64,000 bases of DNA from Astragalus membranaceus (taxonomy: Eukaryota > Streptophyta > Magnoliopsida > Fabales > Fabaceae), in NCBI GenBank assembly GCA_039519185.1, contig CM076847.1, positions 42,318,916-42,382,915 on the forward strand. Reading direction: 5' to 3'. The notes under the pieces were generated by a model, which saw only the letters and a program-made list of their open reading frames with translations, was not told where the DNA came from and searched no databases. This document shows, one piece after another, positions 10,044-22,839 of the stretch. The stretch's first letter is position 1; every line of letters starts with the position of its first letter. The position numbers and the translations under genes are program-made.

Positions 10044-12905
10044 GGTTCGGCCTAGTCGAACTTAGTGACCTTCGGGTCAAGAGTATAGGATCGAGTCAGC
10101 TAGGGACTTCGACAATGACATGTCAGATCTTTTTAGTATATTATGTGACATATTCAGTCAGGATCCACTCAATGTTTCATGTAAATTACTGAAAATTATG
10201 ACAGTTAGTTGCCTCAGCCCCGAAAATGTCTGAAACCTTAAGCCATAGGATTCTTAGCCTTCTCGTTTCCTCAAAACGCGCAGCGGCAGCAGAGGGCTAC
10301 AGGGGACATTTGGGAACAATGATGGACATCCACGCTGGTTCGAGGGAACTGTAGGCGGCTGTTCAGTAAATGAATCGGATACGGCTAGTGAGTCACAGCG
10401 TAAAACGTCGTAGGTCTTATCGAGAGTACAAGCTAAGCGAAGCCATGGGGAAATAGCAGTGTCAGTATACTGAAATCTATCAGAAGTAGTTAACTCCCGA
10501 AACCCTGACCCTTATTTAGTCAGCCTATCAGTTATCGAAATATTGTTTCACCGAAAATCTTACCTTCTGGTATAAGTCAATCCCAGTTTAGGTAGCCGTT
10601 AAGAAAGTCCTTATCGGTTAAACCCAAGCATAAATCTTGATTCTTCTTCTTCCGAATCACATTGTGACGGGTGATAAAGCTAACTGTGTAAAGATACTCC
10701 GTCGTTAGTATTGACTAGCAGAATCGTAATGTGCCGATCAGGTTAAGTCCCGATCAGGAATTACGAATCAAATCGTTTTAAAGCAAATTATTATAGGGAA
10801 CCGGTATAAGTGACCTGATTTCAATCTGCTGCTGGAAGCGTCCCAATCACGGCTTGTAAGAAATTCTCGTTAGTCTTCTCACTCAATTGTTATGTTCTGA
10901 GAGGCGTTGGAAAGCTAACAGAAATATCTACATCGAAGAATGGGTTGTGGACCGTGTCTCCAATTGTATTGTGAATTATATATCTGTTTTGATCTGAACC
11001 ATAAACTCTAAAGCATTAATTCGTGGAGTGCAAACCTCCCCGTTCTGCGGGAATTGGAAAGAGGATTTCCAATCAGTCAGTTTAGACTCTTAGGCACCAG
11101 TTCAGAATGATGTTACTGTAAGTTTTGCCAAGAAACCTAATTCCGGAGATTGTCATTAGTAGTGATAGCCGTTCAACCATGAGAAGTGATTCCGAAATCT
11201 TAATCTATAAGACCTCAACTAACTGGTTAGAAGAACGAGGAGCTTAAAGTCACCCAAGTGGCGAACATGATGTAGTCATGGAGTAGAAATCGTTTTGGAA
11301 CTTGATTGATTTTCAGGATAGTAATCATTATATCTGAATAGTTACGGGAGTTTGGAAAGAAGCTGGGCCAAGGAAAATTCCAAATAACATGTACTTGAAA
11401 TTTTATGAATCAATACGAAAACACTCAAGGTATGCTCGTTTGATTTTCAAAATAACTTTTTGTTTTCAAAATTTCCTTGGTACCGTCCCAGTTCCAATTT
11501 CGTAACTAATCCGAGAATAATTGCTACATTGAAGTTAATCCTGAAACCAAGGATTGCATAGGATGACACCAAATAGTAACTTCTAAAGAAAACCTTATGT
11601 CGTTCTAGTAAGATTCCTAATATCAAAATTCGCATCTCCTTAAGATCTGAGTGATAAAGATCTAAGAAGGATAGGTATCAAGCCATGTTAGGACAATCAT
11701 CTTTCGGCTGTTATAGTGTTCAAGTTCCCGCTACCGAGGTAAAACTCCAATCGTAATCTTGACCTAGTTAGGGTTAGCAGTAAGTTGTTGTGACTTGATC
11801 CATCTGATGGATCAAGGCTAGTTTCTTCATTCTAATAACCATTTGGTTAGGCACCAATGAAGTAAATGTGTGCTGAATTCAGAATTGTCTGATTGTGGTC
11901 TAGCACCCGAGGCTTTTCTAAGAATCCGATGAGTTGGGTACATGTAACACTCTTCCCTTTTTCACCTACTACACCCGTATGATGGGAGAATGTCTAAGGA
12001 TGAACCATGTGTCGGTCTGAGACTAAATGATTGGACAGTGAGTGTATAACACATGAGTCCTTGATAGTGAAACTTATAACCATTTTTTGTAGTCTCTCGA
12101 GACATTAAATTCCTGCTTGTTTTTCATCACGAAATGCGAGTCTATGTTTTAACCTTGAAATTTCATCTTGGGCAAATTCGAGAAGAGGATTGAGAGGAAA
12201 TGAATTGGATCGAATAGAATAGCGATTTGAGAAATATTTTAAAAGCAAATATCCGCTTTCCTTTCGAATCAATGTCTTCCCGATCCCTTTCTCGAACGAA
12301 CTCAATTAATTTCTCTTAACGGAGTCAAAATCAAGCACGATAATGGAAGTTTGTGAGATTTTGATCACACAAATGGTTAGTTCCAACAAAATAACCCTTT
12401 TATCCTCACTTTCGACATGGTAAATTTTTAAAATCAGAGGATGAGAATACCGTTTTGTTGAAACACCGTGCATCGAGTAAGGTCATTTATAAGTTGGGGT
12501 GAACTGTCGTTTTGGATGGTTGTATTTTTCAAACTATCATCATTGGAAACCCCATTGAAAAGAAAAATTTTTATTCAAATGAAACTGATGTACTTCCAAG
12601 TTTTGGAAAAGATTCAGTGAAAGAGTATTTTCCTATAATTTTAGAGTTTTTCCCTGAGTTATGTTGCAAGGAAAATCGTTTCTAGATTCCTTGGACTGAG
12701 AGTCAATTTGTTTTGTAAAGTAACTCTGTTTGCTTCAGTCGAGATTTTTAATAAAATGAGTCAGGCGCTTGTGTGAGCATAACTCGGGAAGGGAAGAAAA
12801 TTTTTCTTCCGGTTACCGCATGGTATGATTCTAAAGAAATTCTCTTATAGTCATCATTTCCTTCCAACTCAAGCCACGACTAAGCCAGAACCTTCAAGAT
12901 GTCCT
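10044..12905 (+). pseudogene. Decayed interior of outer element, no recognisable domain
   Basis: About 2.9 kb of AT-rich sequence between the primer site and the nested insertion. Near 10130-10200 a leader resembling those of the other gypsy elements can be followed to an ATG (MTVSCLSPENV, then stop). No frame beyond about 66 codons exists and I find no zinc knuckle, protease or RT motif. It is either a very old gag-pol or a LARD-type non-coding interior. The final bases before the insertion (about 12825-12910) continue in sense across the insertion to a pol C-terminus at 34327, which favours decay of a once-coding element. Confidence 0.55.
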
Positions 12906-12910
12906 CCATG

Positions 12911-15617
12911 TGTAACACCCCTTTTCTACCCGGTAATTTATTTACTAAAAATCAGAGTTTCTTTTTTTTTCTTTAAAATCATCATTTTTCACCTCACGGG
13001 ATGTCACACATAAATCCACACCACATCATGCTTCAATATAAAATAGTTTCATCGTCCATATTTATGCGATACATAGCACATCACAACTGGGGTGAGCTCA
13101 AAACGCTCAATTCAATCAACATAGTAAAACTCAGCATCTACGCAGCGGAAAGTCATAAAAACATCAACTACAACAGTCAAATAATCATAAAAACTAAGGT
13201 TCATTCCCTCCCCACTGAGTGCTACGTATCAGAGCAGACGACCAGACTCAGCTAGCGAAGGTACCTAAGCCTTCACTCGAGATCACCTGCACGTTACCGC
13301 ATAAGGGTAACATTCAAACAGAAGGGTGAGTTCATCTAACAATATAATAGTGCATATGATAAGTATTATGCTAGAGCTACAACTCTATATAAACCACATC
13401 GCAACATCAAATCAGTCATCACTGCAAGCCATCACAATGTCATGAACATGTATGAAATGCAACCCATCACAACGGGCGTATGCATGTGGTACCTGTCATC
13501 ATCGTCGCTAAATAGCCTTTATGGCATCATCGTCACTAAATAGCCTTTATGGCGTCATCATCACTTGTTTATGTACATGAGATGTATGCAGCATCATGAT
13601 ATGCACCGGAGACAGTCACACACAATCACAATCAACTAAGTGATCCATCACTTACCAATTTGCCAATAAAAGGCACATCACCTGTCAGGTTATCGTCACA
13701 CATATCATTGCCACTAACATTCATCGACATTAATATCATCTTCGCTAATAGCCTTTATGGCATCATCGTCACTTATAAGACCGCAACTTTTATTCATCCT
13801 CAATACCATCGTCAATCAAAATATTAGCCACTAGGGACATTGTCGTCAAAAACCATCAACACATCATTATTGACACCGAGACCCTAAGATTACCGGTTAC
13901 ACCAAAAGGTTTTACTCCAGTTCACGACACCAAAAGGGACACCAAAAACGGGTTTTTAAACACCAAAATAGTTTTACAACGCCAACAACAACGACCGCCG
14001 GGGACAGCCACTTGAGGCGCCCAGAAACTGTCAGAAAAATAATAATTTTTACCTTAAAGTAGAATATACCGGTAGGAAACTGAATAAGCTTCACAACGCA
14101 CTTTGAAACACTTAAAACGGACACCCGAGTCAAAAGATATGTCAAAAACAAAACCGGGGAAAAATTGAGGAACATCCTGAAAATGGCGCACAGGCACTGG
14201 GCGCCTAGCAGGAAAACGCAACACAGCAAACTGGCGCCCAGGAGCAGGGCGCCCAGCAACAGGCAACAACACAGATGACTTTGGCGCCCAGGAGCAGGGC
14301 GCCTAGCAACAAGGCAGCAACACAACAAGCAACACTACAGGACTTGGCGCCCTTGGCGCCTAGACAACCCAGAAAATGACAGACACACAACATGGCGCAG
14401 GGAACACACCTAGACACGGCGCCCATGGCGCCCATGGCGCCCCTGCGCCAAGACAACACGCAACACACAACACAGACACAGGATTTGGCGCCCAGGCACG
14501 GAGCGCCAAGGCGCCTCTGCGCCAAGACACAGCAACACACACACCCACGCACAGCCACACACCCACACACCCTGGCACACGGCGCCCATGCAATGGGCGC
14601 CAAAAACAGAATTGCAACAACTTGGCACACAGCACCGACACCCAGGGCGCCAATTACAGAATCACAACGCACAGAACACTGGCACACAGAACACACCCAG
14701 ACACGGCGCCCAGGCACTGGGCGCCAAAAACAGCAACAGAACACGCGCAACACAGACACCACACACGGCGCCCAGCACCAGGGCGCCTAAAACAGCATAG
14801 GCACAAGACACAAAACGCAACACACTAGCACTCGGCGCCCAGCAGCAGGGCGCCTAAAACAGCATACTTAGACATGGCCCCCAAGGCGCCTAGGTTTCAC
14901 AAATTCTTGTTTCAACATCAAATTAAAACACCAATTCAAATCACCAAGGTTAAATCACCAACATGAACATCAATTATCATAGTCAACCCAATTAACATCA
15001 ACTGAAAACACCATCAACAAATATTCAAGCACTTGGCATGCAAATCAAGGGTTTTCAACCACAAGGCATTTTTTTTTCTTCAATTAGCACATTCACGTTA
15101 TCTCTATCATCAAATCAACATCAAATCAAATACTAGGCATCATAGGTCTAAGCCCCCACCCTAATACCCATCATACCCACCATTATAGTGAAAGAGAGGT
15201 CTCACCCTTACCTTAGCTATTTGGATTAGAAGACCCTGGAGAGAAAGTCACCAACAGAACACAGCAACACAACTTCTCTTCTCTTCTCCTCGATTCGCGA
15301 AATCTCCCTTCTTCTCCTCTCTTGGATGTCGCCGCCCCTCCTTCTCTCGTTCTCTCCTCTTCGCAATTTCTTTCTTTTGCACAAAATGAGCCAAACTCTA
15401 ATTTTTAGGTTTAAGTATGCGCCTAGGCTAGTGGATCTGGATCGCGGGCTTTCCTTCAGCTCAAGCCCAATTTAATTAGTGCTACCACTTCCTAATAGAA
15501 TACCACACCTTAATATAACTTCTAATTTTAATTATACCAATTAAATAAATAAATAAATAAATAATTGAATACCTAAATATTTAATTAAATTATTTAATTA
15601 AATATTTGGGCGTTACA
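12911..15617 (-). mobile_element. 3' LTR of minus-strand element (2707 bp)
   Basis: On the minus strand it runs from TGTAACGCCCAAATATTTAA (15617) to GGGGTGTTACA (12911). It includes the GGCGCC palindrome array (14195-14892), the shared box (complement of CTTTTGACTCGGG near 14125), short repeats with AAATAGCCTTTATGGC (about 13510-13770) and the TTCCGCTGCG box (about 13140). Long frames across the array (about 14205-14828) are by-products of the GC-rich repeats. Confidence 0.92.
14195..14892. repeat. GGCGCC palindrome array, 3' LTR of minus-strand element
   Basis: About twenty GGCGCC sites lie in roughly 700 bp, many as facing pairs of the type GGCGCCCAG-n-CTGGGCGCC that could fold into hairpins. 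The pairs are separated by ACACA-rich spacers. One would expect well under one site by chance in this length. The array lies immediately 5' (in element sense) of the shared CTTTTGACTCGGG box. Confidence 0.92.
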
Positions 15618-15618
15618 A

Positions 15619-15631
15619 CTCTCCCCCACTT
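15619..15631 (-). other. Polypurine tract of minus-strand element
   Basis: On the minus strand the tract AAGTGGGGGAGAG directly precedes the 3' LTR, the usual plus-strand priming position. The inner element has the same tract at 27934-27946. Confidence 0.8.
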
Positions 15632-15661
15632 AGAATGTTTTCGTCCTCGAAAACTCACTTG

Positions 15662-15703
15662 AATATTTAATTAAATTATTTAATTAAATATTTGGGCGTT
15701 ACA
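15662..15703 (-). repeat. 42-bp copy of the LTR start inside the pol 3' end
   Basis: These bases are identical to the LTR terminus at 15576-15617 but lie 86 bp inside the element, within the last codons of pol. Compared with the inner element, a short coding stretch between the PEL codons and the FEDK region has been replaced by this LTR start. It could come from mis-primed plus-strand synthesis, gene conversion or template switching. Confidence 0.8.
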
Positions 15704-16924
15704 GCTCTGGATAGGACTTCCGCATCTTGCTCTTCAACTCCCAAGTCATGCTCTCACCGGCAGCTCCTAGCCAGACCACCTACACCAATGCAATTTCCTT
15801 GCCTCTTAACACCTTCACCTCATGATCTTCAATCCGCACAGGCATCATCTCCACCGTGAGATTATCCCGCACCTCCACATCATCCATGTTGATCACATGA
15901 GATGGATCCGAAACATACTTCCGAAGTTGCGACACATGAAACACGTCATGCAAATTCGAAAGATTTGGCGGCAAAGCCACTCTATACGCCACATTCCCAA
16001 CTCTCCCGAAAATCTGATAAGGACCAATGAATCTAGGAGTGAGCTTCTTCGACTTCAAAGCACGGCCAACACCGGTCACTGGAGTGACTCTCAAAAATAC
16101 ATGCTCACCTTCCTGGAATTCTAAATCTTTTCTCCTCTTGTCGTGATAACTCTTCTGACGACTCTGCGAAGCCTTCATCTTCTCACGGATCAACTTTATC
16201 TTCTCGGTTGTCTCCCGAACAATTTCTGGTCCAAGCACCACACTCTCTCCAGACTCATACCAACACAACGGGGTTCTACAATTCTGACCATACAATGCCT
16301 CAAAAGGTGCCATCCCGATACAAGAATGGTAACTATTGTTGTACGTGAACTCAATCAGCGAAAGGTAGGAATCCCACGAACCTCCTTGTTCCAAAACACA
16401 AGCCCTCAACAAATCTTCTAATGACTGAATCGTCCTCTCTGACTGACCATCTGTCTGAGGATGATACGCCGAACTCAACCTCAGCTTAGACCCCAACTTC
16501 TCTTGCAAACTCTTCCAGAAATCTGAAGTGAACCTCGGATCTCTGTCTGAAACGATACTCTTGGGAACTCCATGAAGCTTCACAATCTCTTTGACATAAA
16601 CTTCTGCTAACCTCGACACCGGATAAGTGATATTAATAGGAACACAGTGAGCAGACTTCGTTAACCTATCAACGATCACCCAAATAGCATCGTGAACTCT
16701 AACTGTATTCGGCAATCCCGTCATAAAATCCATCGAAATGCTATCCCACTTCCACTCTGGAATTTCCAACGGTTGCATCAATCCAGCAGGCTTCTGATGC
16801 TCCACCTTCTACTTCTGACAAGTCAAACAGGCATACACAAATTGTGCTACATCCTTCTTCATACCATGCCACCAAAACATCTTCTTCAGGTCCTGATACA
16901 TCTTTGTCGCTCCAGGATGAATAC
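15704..16924 (-). pseudogene. Integrase region of minus-strand element
   Basis: Minus-strand frame 16805-15780 holds the integrase core (VIVDRLTKSAH, then IVSDRDPRFTS and AYHPQTDGQSERTIQ, supplying the D-D-E triad) and a C-terminal part ending GKEIALV. A TAG at 15780-15782 cuts off the last residues, where the inner element reads AAG. Upstream, a TAG near 16809 interrupts the link to the zinc-binding region, and a frameshift near 16925-16975 separates it from RNase H. Beyond 15780 the frame can still be followed to a YPEL sequence, where the 42-bp LTR copy intrudes. Three lesions make it non-functional. Confidence 0.9.
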
Positions 16925-18048
16925 TCAACTTACTTCGGTGACCCTCTTCCAAAATTGTTTCCTCATTTCTACATCATCCGGAATGCAGATCCTACCACGG
17001 AACCTCAACACACCTTGGGAATCCAACTTGAAATCTTCATTCTCAGATTGACCAATCCCATTCATTAAATCCACCAACTTAACATCCGATTTCTGAGCCT
17101 CTCTGATGCTGCCCAGAAAATCATTATCGATCCTTAACATTCCCAGCTTGACACTATGAGGTGTCTTCCTACAAACCAGACTTAGATCTCTGAATTCCTC
17201 AATCAACTCTAACTCTTTGACCATCATCGCCGACATATGCAAAGACTTCCGGCTCAAAGCATCAACCACGACATTAGCTTTGCCCGGATGATAGTTCAAA
17301 CCGAAGTCATAGTCTTTCAACAATTCCAACCACCTGCGCTGTCTCATATTCAGCTCCTTCTGGTCAAACAAATGTTTCAAACTCTTATGATCACTAAACA
17401 CCTCAAACCTGGAACCATACAAATAGTGCCTCCAAACCTTCAACACGAAGACTACTGCAGCCAACTCCAAATCATGCGTTGGATAATTCTTCTCATGAAC
17501 CCTTAATTGCCTCGACGCATAAGCAATCACCTTCCCATCTTGCATAAGCACGCCACCTAGACCCATCTTCGAAGCATCACAATACACCACGAACGGCTCG
17601 CCCGGATTTGGCAACGTCAAAACAAGAGACGTCGTCAATCTCTTCTTCAACTCAAGGAAACTTTCCTCACAACGAGCATCCCACACAAAAGCCTTACCCT
17701 TACAAGTCAACTGCGTCAACGGAAGGGCTAACTTAGAAAAACCTTCGATGAACCTTCTGTAGTAACCAGCCAACCCTAAGAAGCTCCTAATCTCCGTAAC
17801 CGACTTCGGACTCTCCCACTGCATCACGACATCAACCTTAGACGGACCTACAGCAATACCCCTACCAGAAATGATATGACCCCGAAAACTTACTTCTGAC
17901 AACCAGAATTCACACTTAGATAACTTTGCATACAGCCTCTTCTCTTTCAGGACCTCCAATACTAATCTCAAATGCTCCGCATGCTCTTCCTCCGATTTCG
18001 AATAAATCAGAATGTCGTCAATGAACACAACTACGAACCGATCCAAGT
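16925..18048 (-). pseudogene. RT (3' half) and RNase H of minus-strand element
   Basis: It starts directly at the inner element boundary with MDRFVVVFIDDILIYSK, the RT catalytic YxDD-type motif (FIDD in this lineage). The RT thumb follows, then RNase H (VVYCDASKMGLGGVL, THDLELAAVVFVLK, FSDHKSLKHLF) and the start of the integrase. The 5' half of this RT lies at 29559-29820, some 11.5 kb away on the other side of the insertion. Confidence 0.92.
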
Positions 18049-18514
18049 TGTAACACCCAAAATAATTTAATTAATTATTTAATTAAATTATTTAAGTGTT
18101 GCATATTTATTAATATATTAAAATTATTAATATGTTATTTTATTTTAAATTTAAGGGGGTGGTGTTGATAATTCCGGGACGATGAGATTGGCCCAAGAAG
18201 CCCAAGCCCGTTAGCTAAGGCTCCTAGGCGCTTGGGGTATGATGCAATTCGCATCATTTGTGTAAGAAAGGGAAAAGAAAGAAACGAAAGGGAGAAAGAA
18301 AGAGAGAGCTGCGAAGAGAGAAGAGAGAAGTCGAAGGAGAGAAGGAAAGAAAGAAGGGTGCGATCGGCCAAGGAAAGGGAAGAGCTCCTAGTTGCTGTGG
18401 TCCTGTTGGTGACTCCGTGGAAAGAACCTAGTCTTCGGTATAATCAAGGTAAGGGTGGGTCTTACCTTATAATAGGGATTATAATGGGATGTATGTGGGG
18501 TTTAGGGCTTAGGT
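18049..18514 (+). mobile_element. 5' LTR of inner element, left part
   Basis: The first 466 bp of the LTR, interrupted at 18514 by a solo LTR (duplication TAGGT). It contains a purine-rich AGAGAGAAAG tract and the start of the GGCGCC-related region. It continues at 21157. Confidence 0.9.
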
Positions 18515-21151
18515 TGTAACACCCAAAATAATTTAATTAATTATTTGATTATATTATTTAAGTGTTGCATATTTATTAATATATTAAAATTATTAATATG
18601 TTATTTTATTTTTTATAATTGAAGGGAGTGGTATAAATAATTTCGGAATGGCAAATTTGGCCCAAGAAGCCCAAGCCCGTTAGCTGAGGCCCCTAGGCGC
18701 ATAGGGTATGATCCATTCGCATCATTTGTGAAAAGAAAGGGAAAAGAAAGAGAAACGTAAAAGAAAGAAAAGAAAGGGGAGAGAGTCGCGAAGAGAGAAG
18801 GGGAAAAAAGAAGAAGGGGATTCGCACAAAGAGAAGAGGAAAAGAAGAGCTGTTGCTGTGGTTTTGTTGGTGACTTCGTAGGAAGGACTTCGTCTTCGGT
18901 GAAATCAAGGTAAGGGTGGGTCTTACCTTATAATAGGACTTAGAATGGGTTGTATGTGAGGGTTTAGGGTTTATACCAATTGTCTCATAATTCCATTGTT
19001 GAATTCGATATATGATCAATTGTGTGAAGATTGATTGTCTCTATGTGTTTTATTGAAAATTGTATGAGTTATGAGATGTATGTGAGAATCATAGTGTATG
19101 CCAAATAATTGATAGAATGTGTATGTTAAGATATGAGAGTGAAATTGAAGGATTAGAAATAATTATTGAATGATTTAGCATATGAAATTTGGAAGAATTT
19201 GAGTATGAAGGACCCTAGGCGCCTTAGGCGCCATTGTTGTTGTCAATTTCATGCTTTGTTGCTGCTGTCTGGGCGCCATGGGCGCCTGTTACTTATGTGT
19301 TGTGTTTCAGTGTTGCTGCCTTGGTGCAGTGGCGCCTTGGGCGCAGGATCCATGTGCTTGGGCGCCAAGGGCGCCTAAAGTGGGCTGCCCGGTTTGTGTT
19401 CCCGAGTTATATTTCTGAGTAATCATGTCATTGGGATGTCGTTATGGTTGAGTTTTGGTTGCTTGGATGTATGTTCTGAAAAATCACTGAGATCCCCTCC
19501 CCCGGGAGCCATGTTGCCTGCCTTGTGTTGTGTTGCAGTTTTTGGATCCCGGTGCCTAGGCGCCAAGCAACTTCAAATTCTGGGCATATTTTACCATGCC
19601 ATCTTTTGTATTTGCGTGCCCAAATTCAATTTTAAACATTTTGGCTCGAGTGGTTTTATTTTTGCACGTGTCTTTCTGGAGTTGTCTCGGTGGGTGTTGC
19701 TCGTGTGCGTATATAGGGTGTTTTAGGGTGAACTTCAAATTCTGGGCATATTTTACCATGTCATCTTTTGTATTTGCGTGCCCAAATTCAATTTTAAACA
19801 TTTTGGCTCGAGTGGTTTTATTTTTGCACGCGTCATTTTGGAATTGTCTCGGTGGGTGTTGCTTATGTGCGCTGTGTTGCGTGTGTGTTGTGTTGTGCTG
19901 GGCGCTGGGAGCCAGGTGCCAGGCGCTGGGCGCCAAGGGCGCCGTGTGTGTCGTGTGTCGTGTGTGTTGGGCGCTGCCAATTCGCGCTGCAGTTGCGCGC
20001 GAGGCGCCACTGAGGCGCGAAAAACTGCACTGTAGCATCCTCATCTGCGCTTAAGTGGCGCTGGGAGCGCGAGTGAAGCGCAAAATACTGGAATGTTCCC
20101 AAATTTTTATAAAAACTGTTTTCGCTATATCTTTTGACTCGGGTGTCCGTTTTAAGTGCTTCAAAGTGCGTTTCGAAGCTCGTTCAGTCCTCTATCTATG
20201 TATGCTATTGTAATGTGAAAAATAATTAATTTGGCTGAAAGTTTCTGGACACTTGTATTTTGCTAGTGGTGTGGTAAAGTGACGGTGGGTCTACAGACCA
20301 AAAATGTTGGTGATGATTTTAGGCTGCGGTCTTGACGTTGTAATGAATAATGATGATGTGTGTGACTTGAGATTGTGAAAAATTATGCTTATTGATTGTT
20401 CATGGAGTCACATGCATACATTAGGCTGCGGTCTTGACGATGCATTTTTAGGCTGCGGTCGCGACGTGCCCAATTGGCTAATGAGTAGTGATAATGGTAC
20501 CACATGCATTCTGCACCGCATACATACATGCTCATCATTGATAATGACTTTGTTTGGTGTACAGTATGACTGTGTGACAATCATATATTGCGGATGTTGA
20601 TGTTTATTTATCAGTTGGAAATGTTGATGTATATGTATAAAATATAAATGTATTGCTGTAATTGGTGTAGTCCTTATACTCTAGCATACCGCTTATTATA
20701 AGCCTTATTATGCGGTTTAGACTCACCCCTTCGTTGTTTATTACTACAGGTAACCATGAGTGAAGGCTGTTATTCTTCATTCCTGCGTCGGTCTAGTGCT
20801 CTGATACGTAACACTCAGGGGATGGGCGCTAGTTTTCCTTTGTTTGTTTATTTGAGATGTTAAACATTTTTATTGAGATTTTTATGTTGAGGCTGTATTT
20901 TGTGTGCTGAGTTTTATTTTATTCCGCTGCGAGACGTTGTAATTTCTGTCATGTGAACTGAATAATATGTTTTTGGGAACCCCATTCCATTGTTACGTGT
21001 TACGTATTTTCTTTGACTTATGAAAGAAATTTATTATGTTGTTGATGTTTGTTCGAAGAAATGTAGCATCCCGTTTGGATTAGTTGAAAAATAATTTTTT
21101 TGAACTCTGATAATTTTTATTTAAATACCGGGTAGAAAATGGGGTGTTACA
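18515..21151 (+). mobile_element. Solo LTR nested in the 5' LTR of inner element
   Basis: It begins TGTAACACCC, ends GGGGTGTTACA, and is flanked by TAGGT at 18510-18514 and 21152-21156. No internal sequence is present, so it is a solo LTR (2637 bp) left by LTR-LTR recombination. It belongs to the same or a sister family of the element it sits in. It has a GGCGCC array (about 19209-20075), the shared box (about 20125), AGGCTGCGGTCTTGACG repeats (about 20320-20470) and the CCGCTGCG box (about 20926). Confidence 0.93.
19209..20075. repeat. GGCGCC array of the nested solo LTR
   Basis: GGCGCC and GGCGC sites recur, several in pairs, ending at the shared CTTTTGACTCGGG box. A roughly 120-bp segment (from ACTTCAAATTCTGGGC) is duplicated at 19568 and 19733 within the array. 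Confidence 0.85.
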
Positions 21152-21376
21152 TAGGTCGCTATTAATATGATTCTGATGATGTTTATGATGCATGATTTTA
21201 TTGGTGAAGATGTGATGTTCGCTATGTGTTGTCAAAATGCATATGATGTTGTTAGATGTATGTGGGAATGAGAATGCATGCCAAATGTTTGATAAACTGT
21301 GTATTTTTGGATGTTTGATGTTGCCATGGTGCGTATGAGGTATTGGGAAATTTTGTGATGAGGATGTTCAAGTTCT

Positions 21377-22200
21377 AGGCGCCTTAGGCGCCATTGTTGT
21401 TGCTAATGCCATGCAGTGTTGCTGCTGTCTGGGCGCCATGGGCGCCTGTTGCCTATCTTGCTGCGTTTCAGTGTTGCTGCCTTGGTGCAGAGGCGCCTTG
21501 GGCGCAGGATCCCTGTGCCTAGGCGCCTAGGGCGCCAAAATTTGGCTGCCCGGGTTGCGTCCCCAAGTTGTGTTTCTGAGTAGTCATGTTACTGGGATGC
21601 CTTTGGGGTTGAATTTTGGTTGCTAGGCTGTATGTCCTGAAATGTCACTGGGATCCCCTCTCTTGGGAGCCATGTTGCCTGCCTTGTTTTCTGTTGCAGT
21701 TTTTGGTTCCCTATGCCTAGGCGCCAAGCCATCTGTGTTTCCCTTGATGTTTTAGCCTCTGTCTTAGTGTGGAATACCATGCCTAATTATACTAAGTTGT
21801 TCCATAATAGCTCCATGTTGTTCCAGTGCTGTTTGGAAAGGCGCCCTAGGCGCCCATGCACATGTTCCCATGCCTGTGTCGCTGGTTCTGGCGCCCCAAG
21901 CGCCCAGAACTTGTTGTTATATCATATGTTGTAGGTTGGACCTTGCTCCTGAGCACTTTGTGTACTGTTGTGACATTTTGGTGGGTGCCCTGTCCCTGGG
22001 CGCCAAATCCTGCGCTGTGTTGCCAATCCTGTTCCCTGCGCCAGTTTGTGTCTGGGCGCCAGGATCCTTGTTGGGCGCCAGGATCCCTCCTGCGCCAGTT
22101 TTTGTGTTGCTTGTTGCTGTTCCTGTCTAAGCTGCGCCAGTTTCCTGCGCCAGTTTTTGTGTGCTGCTGTTCCCTGCTAGGCGCCCAGCGCCTGGGAGCC
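21377..22200. repeat. GGCGCC array, 5' LTR of inner element
   Basis: Paired GGCGCC sites with spacers rich in TGCGCCAGTTT. The homologous array in the 3' LTR (28113-28746) lacks the first part through a deletion and has an extra GGGCGCCAGGATCC unit. Confidence 0.9.
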
Positions 22201-22786
22201 ATTTTCAGCACGTGTCTCAGTTTTGTCCCTAATTTGTTTTTGACGTATCTTTTGACTCGGGTGTCCGTTTTAAGTGTTTCAAAGTGCGTTTCGAAGCTTT
22301 TCAGTCCTCTATCTGTATATGCTATTGTAAGTTGAAAAATAATTAATTTTTCTGATAGTTTCTGGACACTAATATTGTGTTGCCTTATTGATGTTGTTAA
22401 ATGACGATGGGTCTATTGACCAAATTAAAATGATGATGTTAAGTAAGGGTGGGTCTACGGACCAAAATTTTTGTGATGACGTAAGGCTGCGGTCTCGACG
22501 ATGTAAGTGACAATGATGATATGTGTGACTTGTTGATGTGAGAATTATAATTTTTGGTTGTTCATGGAGTCACATGCATACATTAGGCTGCGGTCTTGAC
22601 GATTTTAGGCTGCGGTCTTGACGATATTACGGCTGCGGTCTTGACGATATTACGGCTGCGGTCGCGACGATATGCCCAATTGGCAATGATAAGTGATGAT
22701 GATGGTACCACATGCATACTTGCACTCATACATGCATGCTCATCATTAATATTTATTTTGGTTGATGTATAATATGGTTGTGTGAC

Positions 22787-22836
<50 letters not shown>
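22787..22836. repeat. (TA)n microsatellite
   Basis: About 50 bp of perfect alternating TA lie inside the LTR. The equivalent tract in the 3' LTR near 29318 is much shorter, so the tract length changed after insertion. Confidence 0.9.

Positions 22837-22839
<3 letters not shown>

Noticed and set aside
14205..14828. Long overlapping frames on both strands (up to 185 codons), with counterparts at 32649-33597, 19394-20102, 21846-22335, 28385-28729 and 44809-45507
   Set aside because: They coincide exactly with the GGCGCC arrays. The products are low-complexity (Cys/Trp/Gly/Ala or His/Thr/Gln/Arg strings), occur in several frames at once and follow LTR copies, so they are repeat by-products.
14195..14892. 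Regularly spaced palindromes considered as a CRISPR-like array
   Set aside because: Spacers and repeats are irregular, the repeat is only 6-9 bp, the context is a plant LTR, and no associated genes exist.
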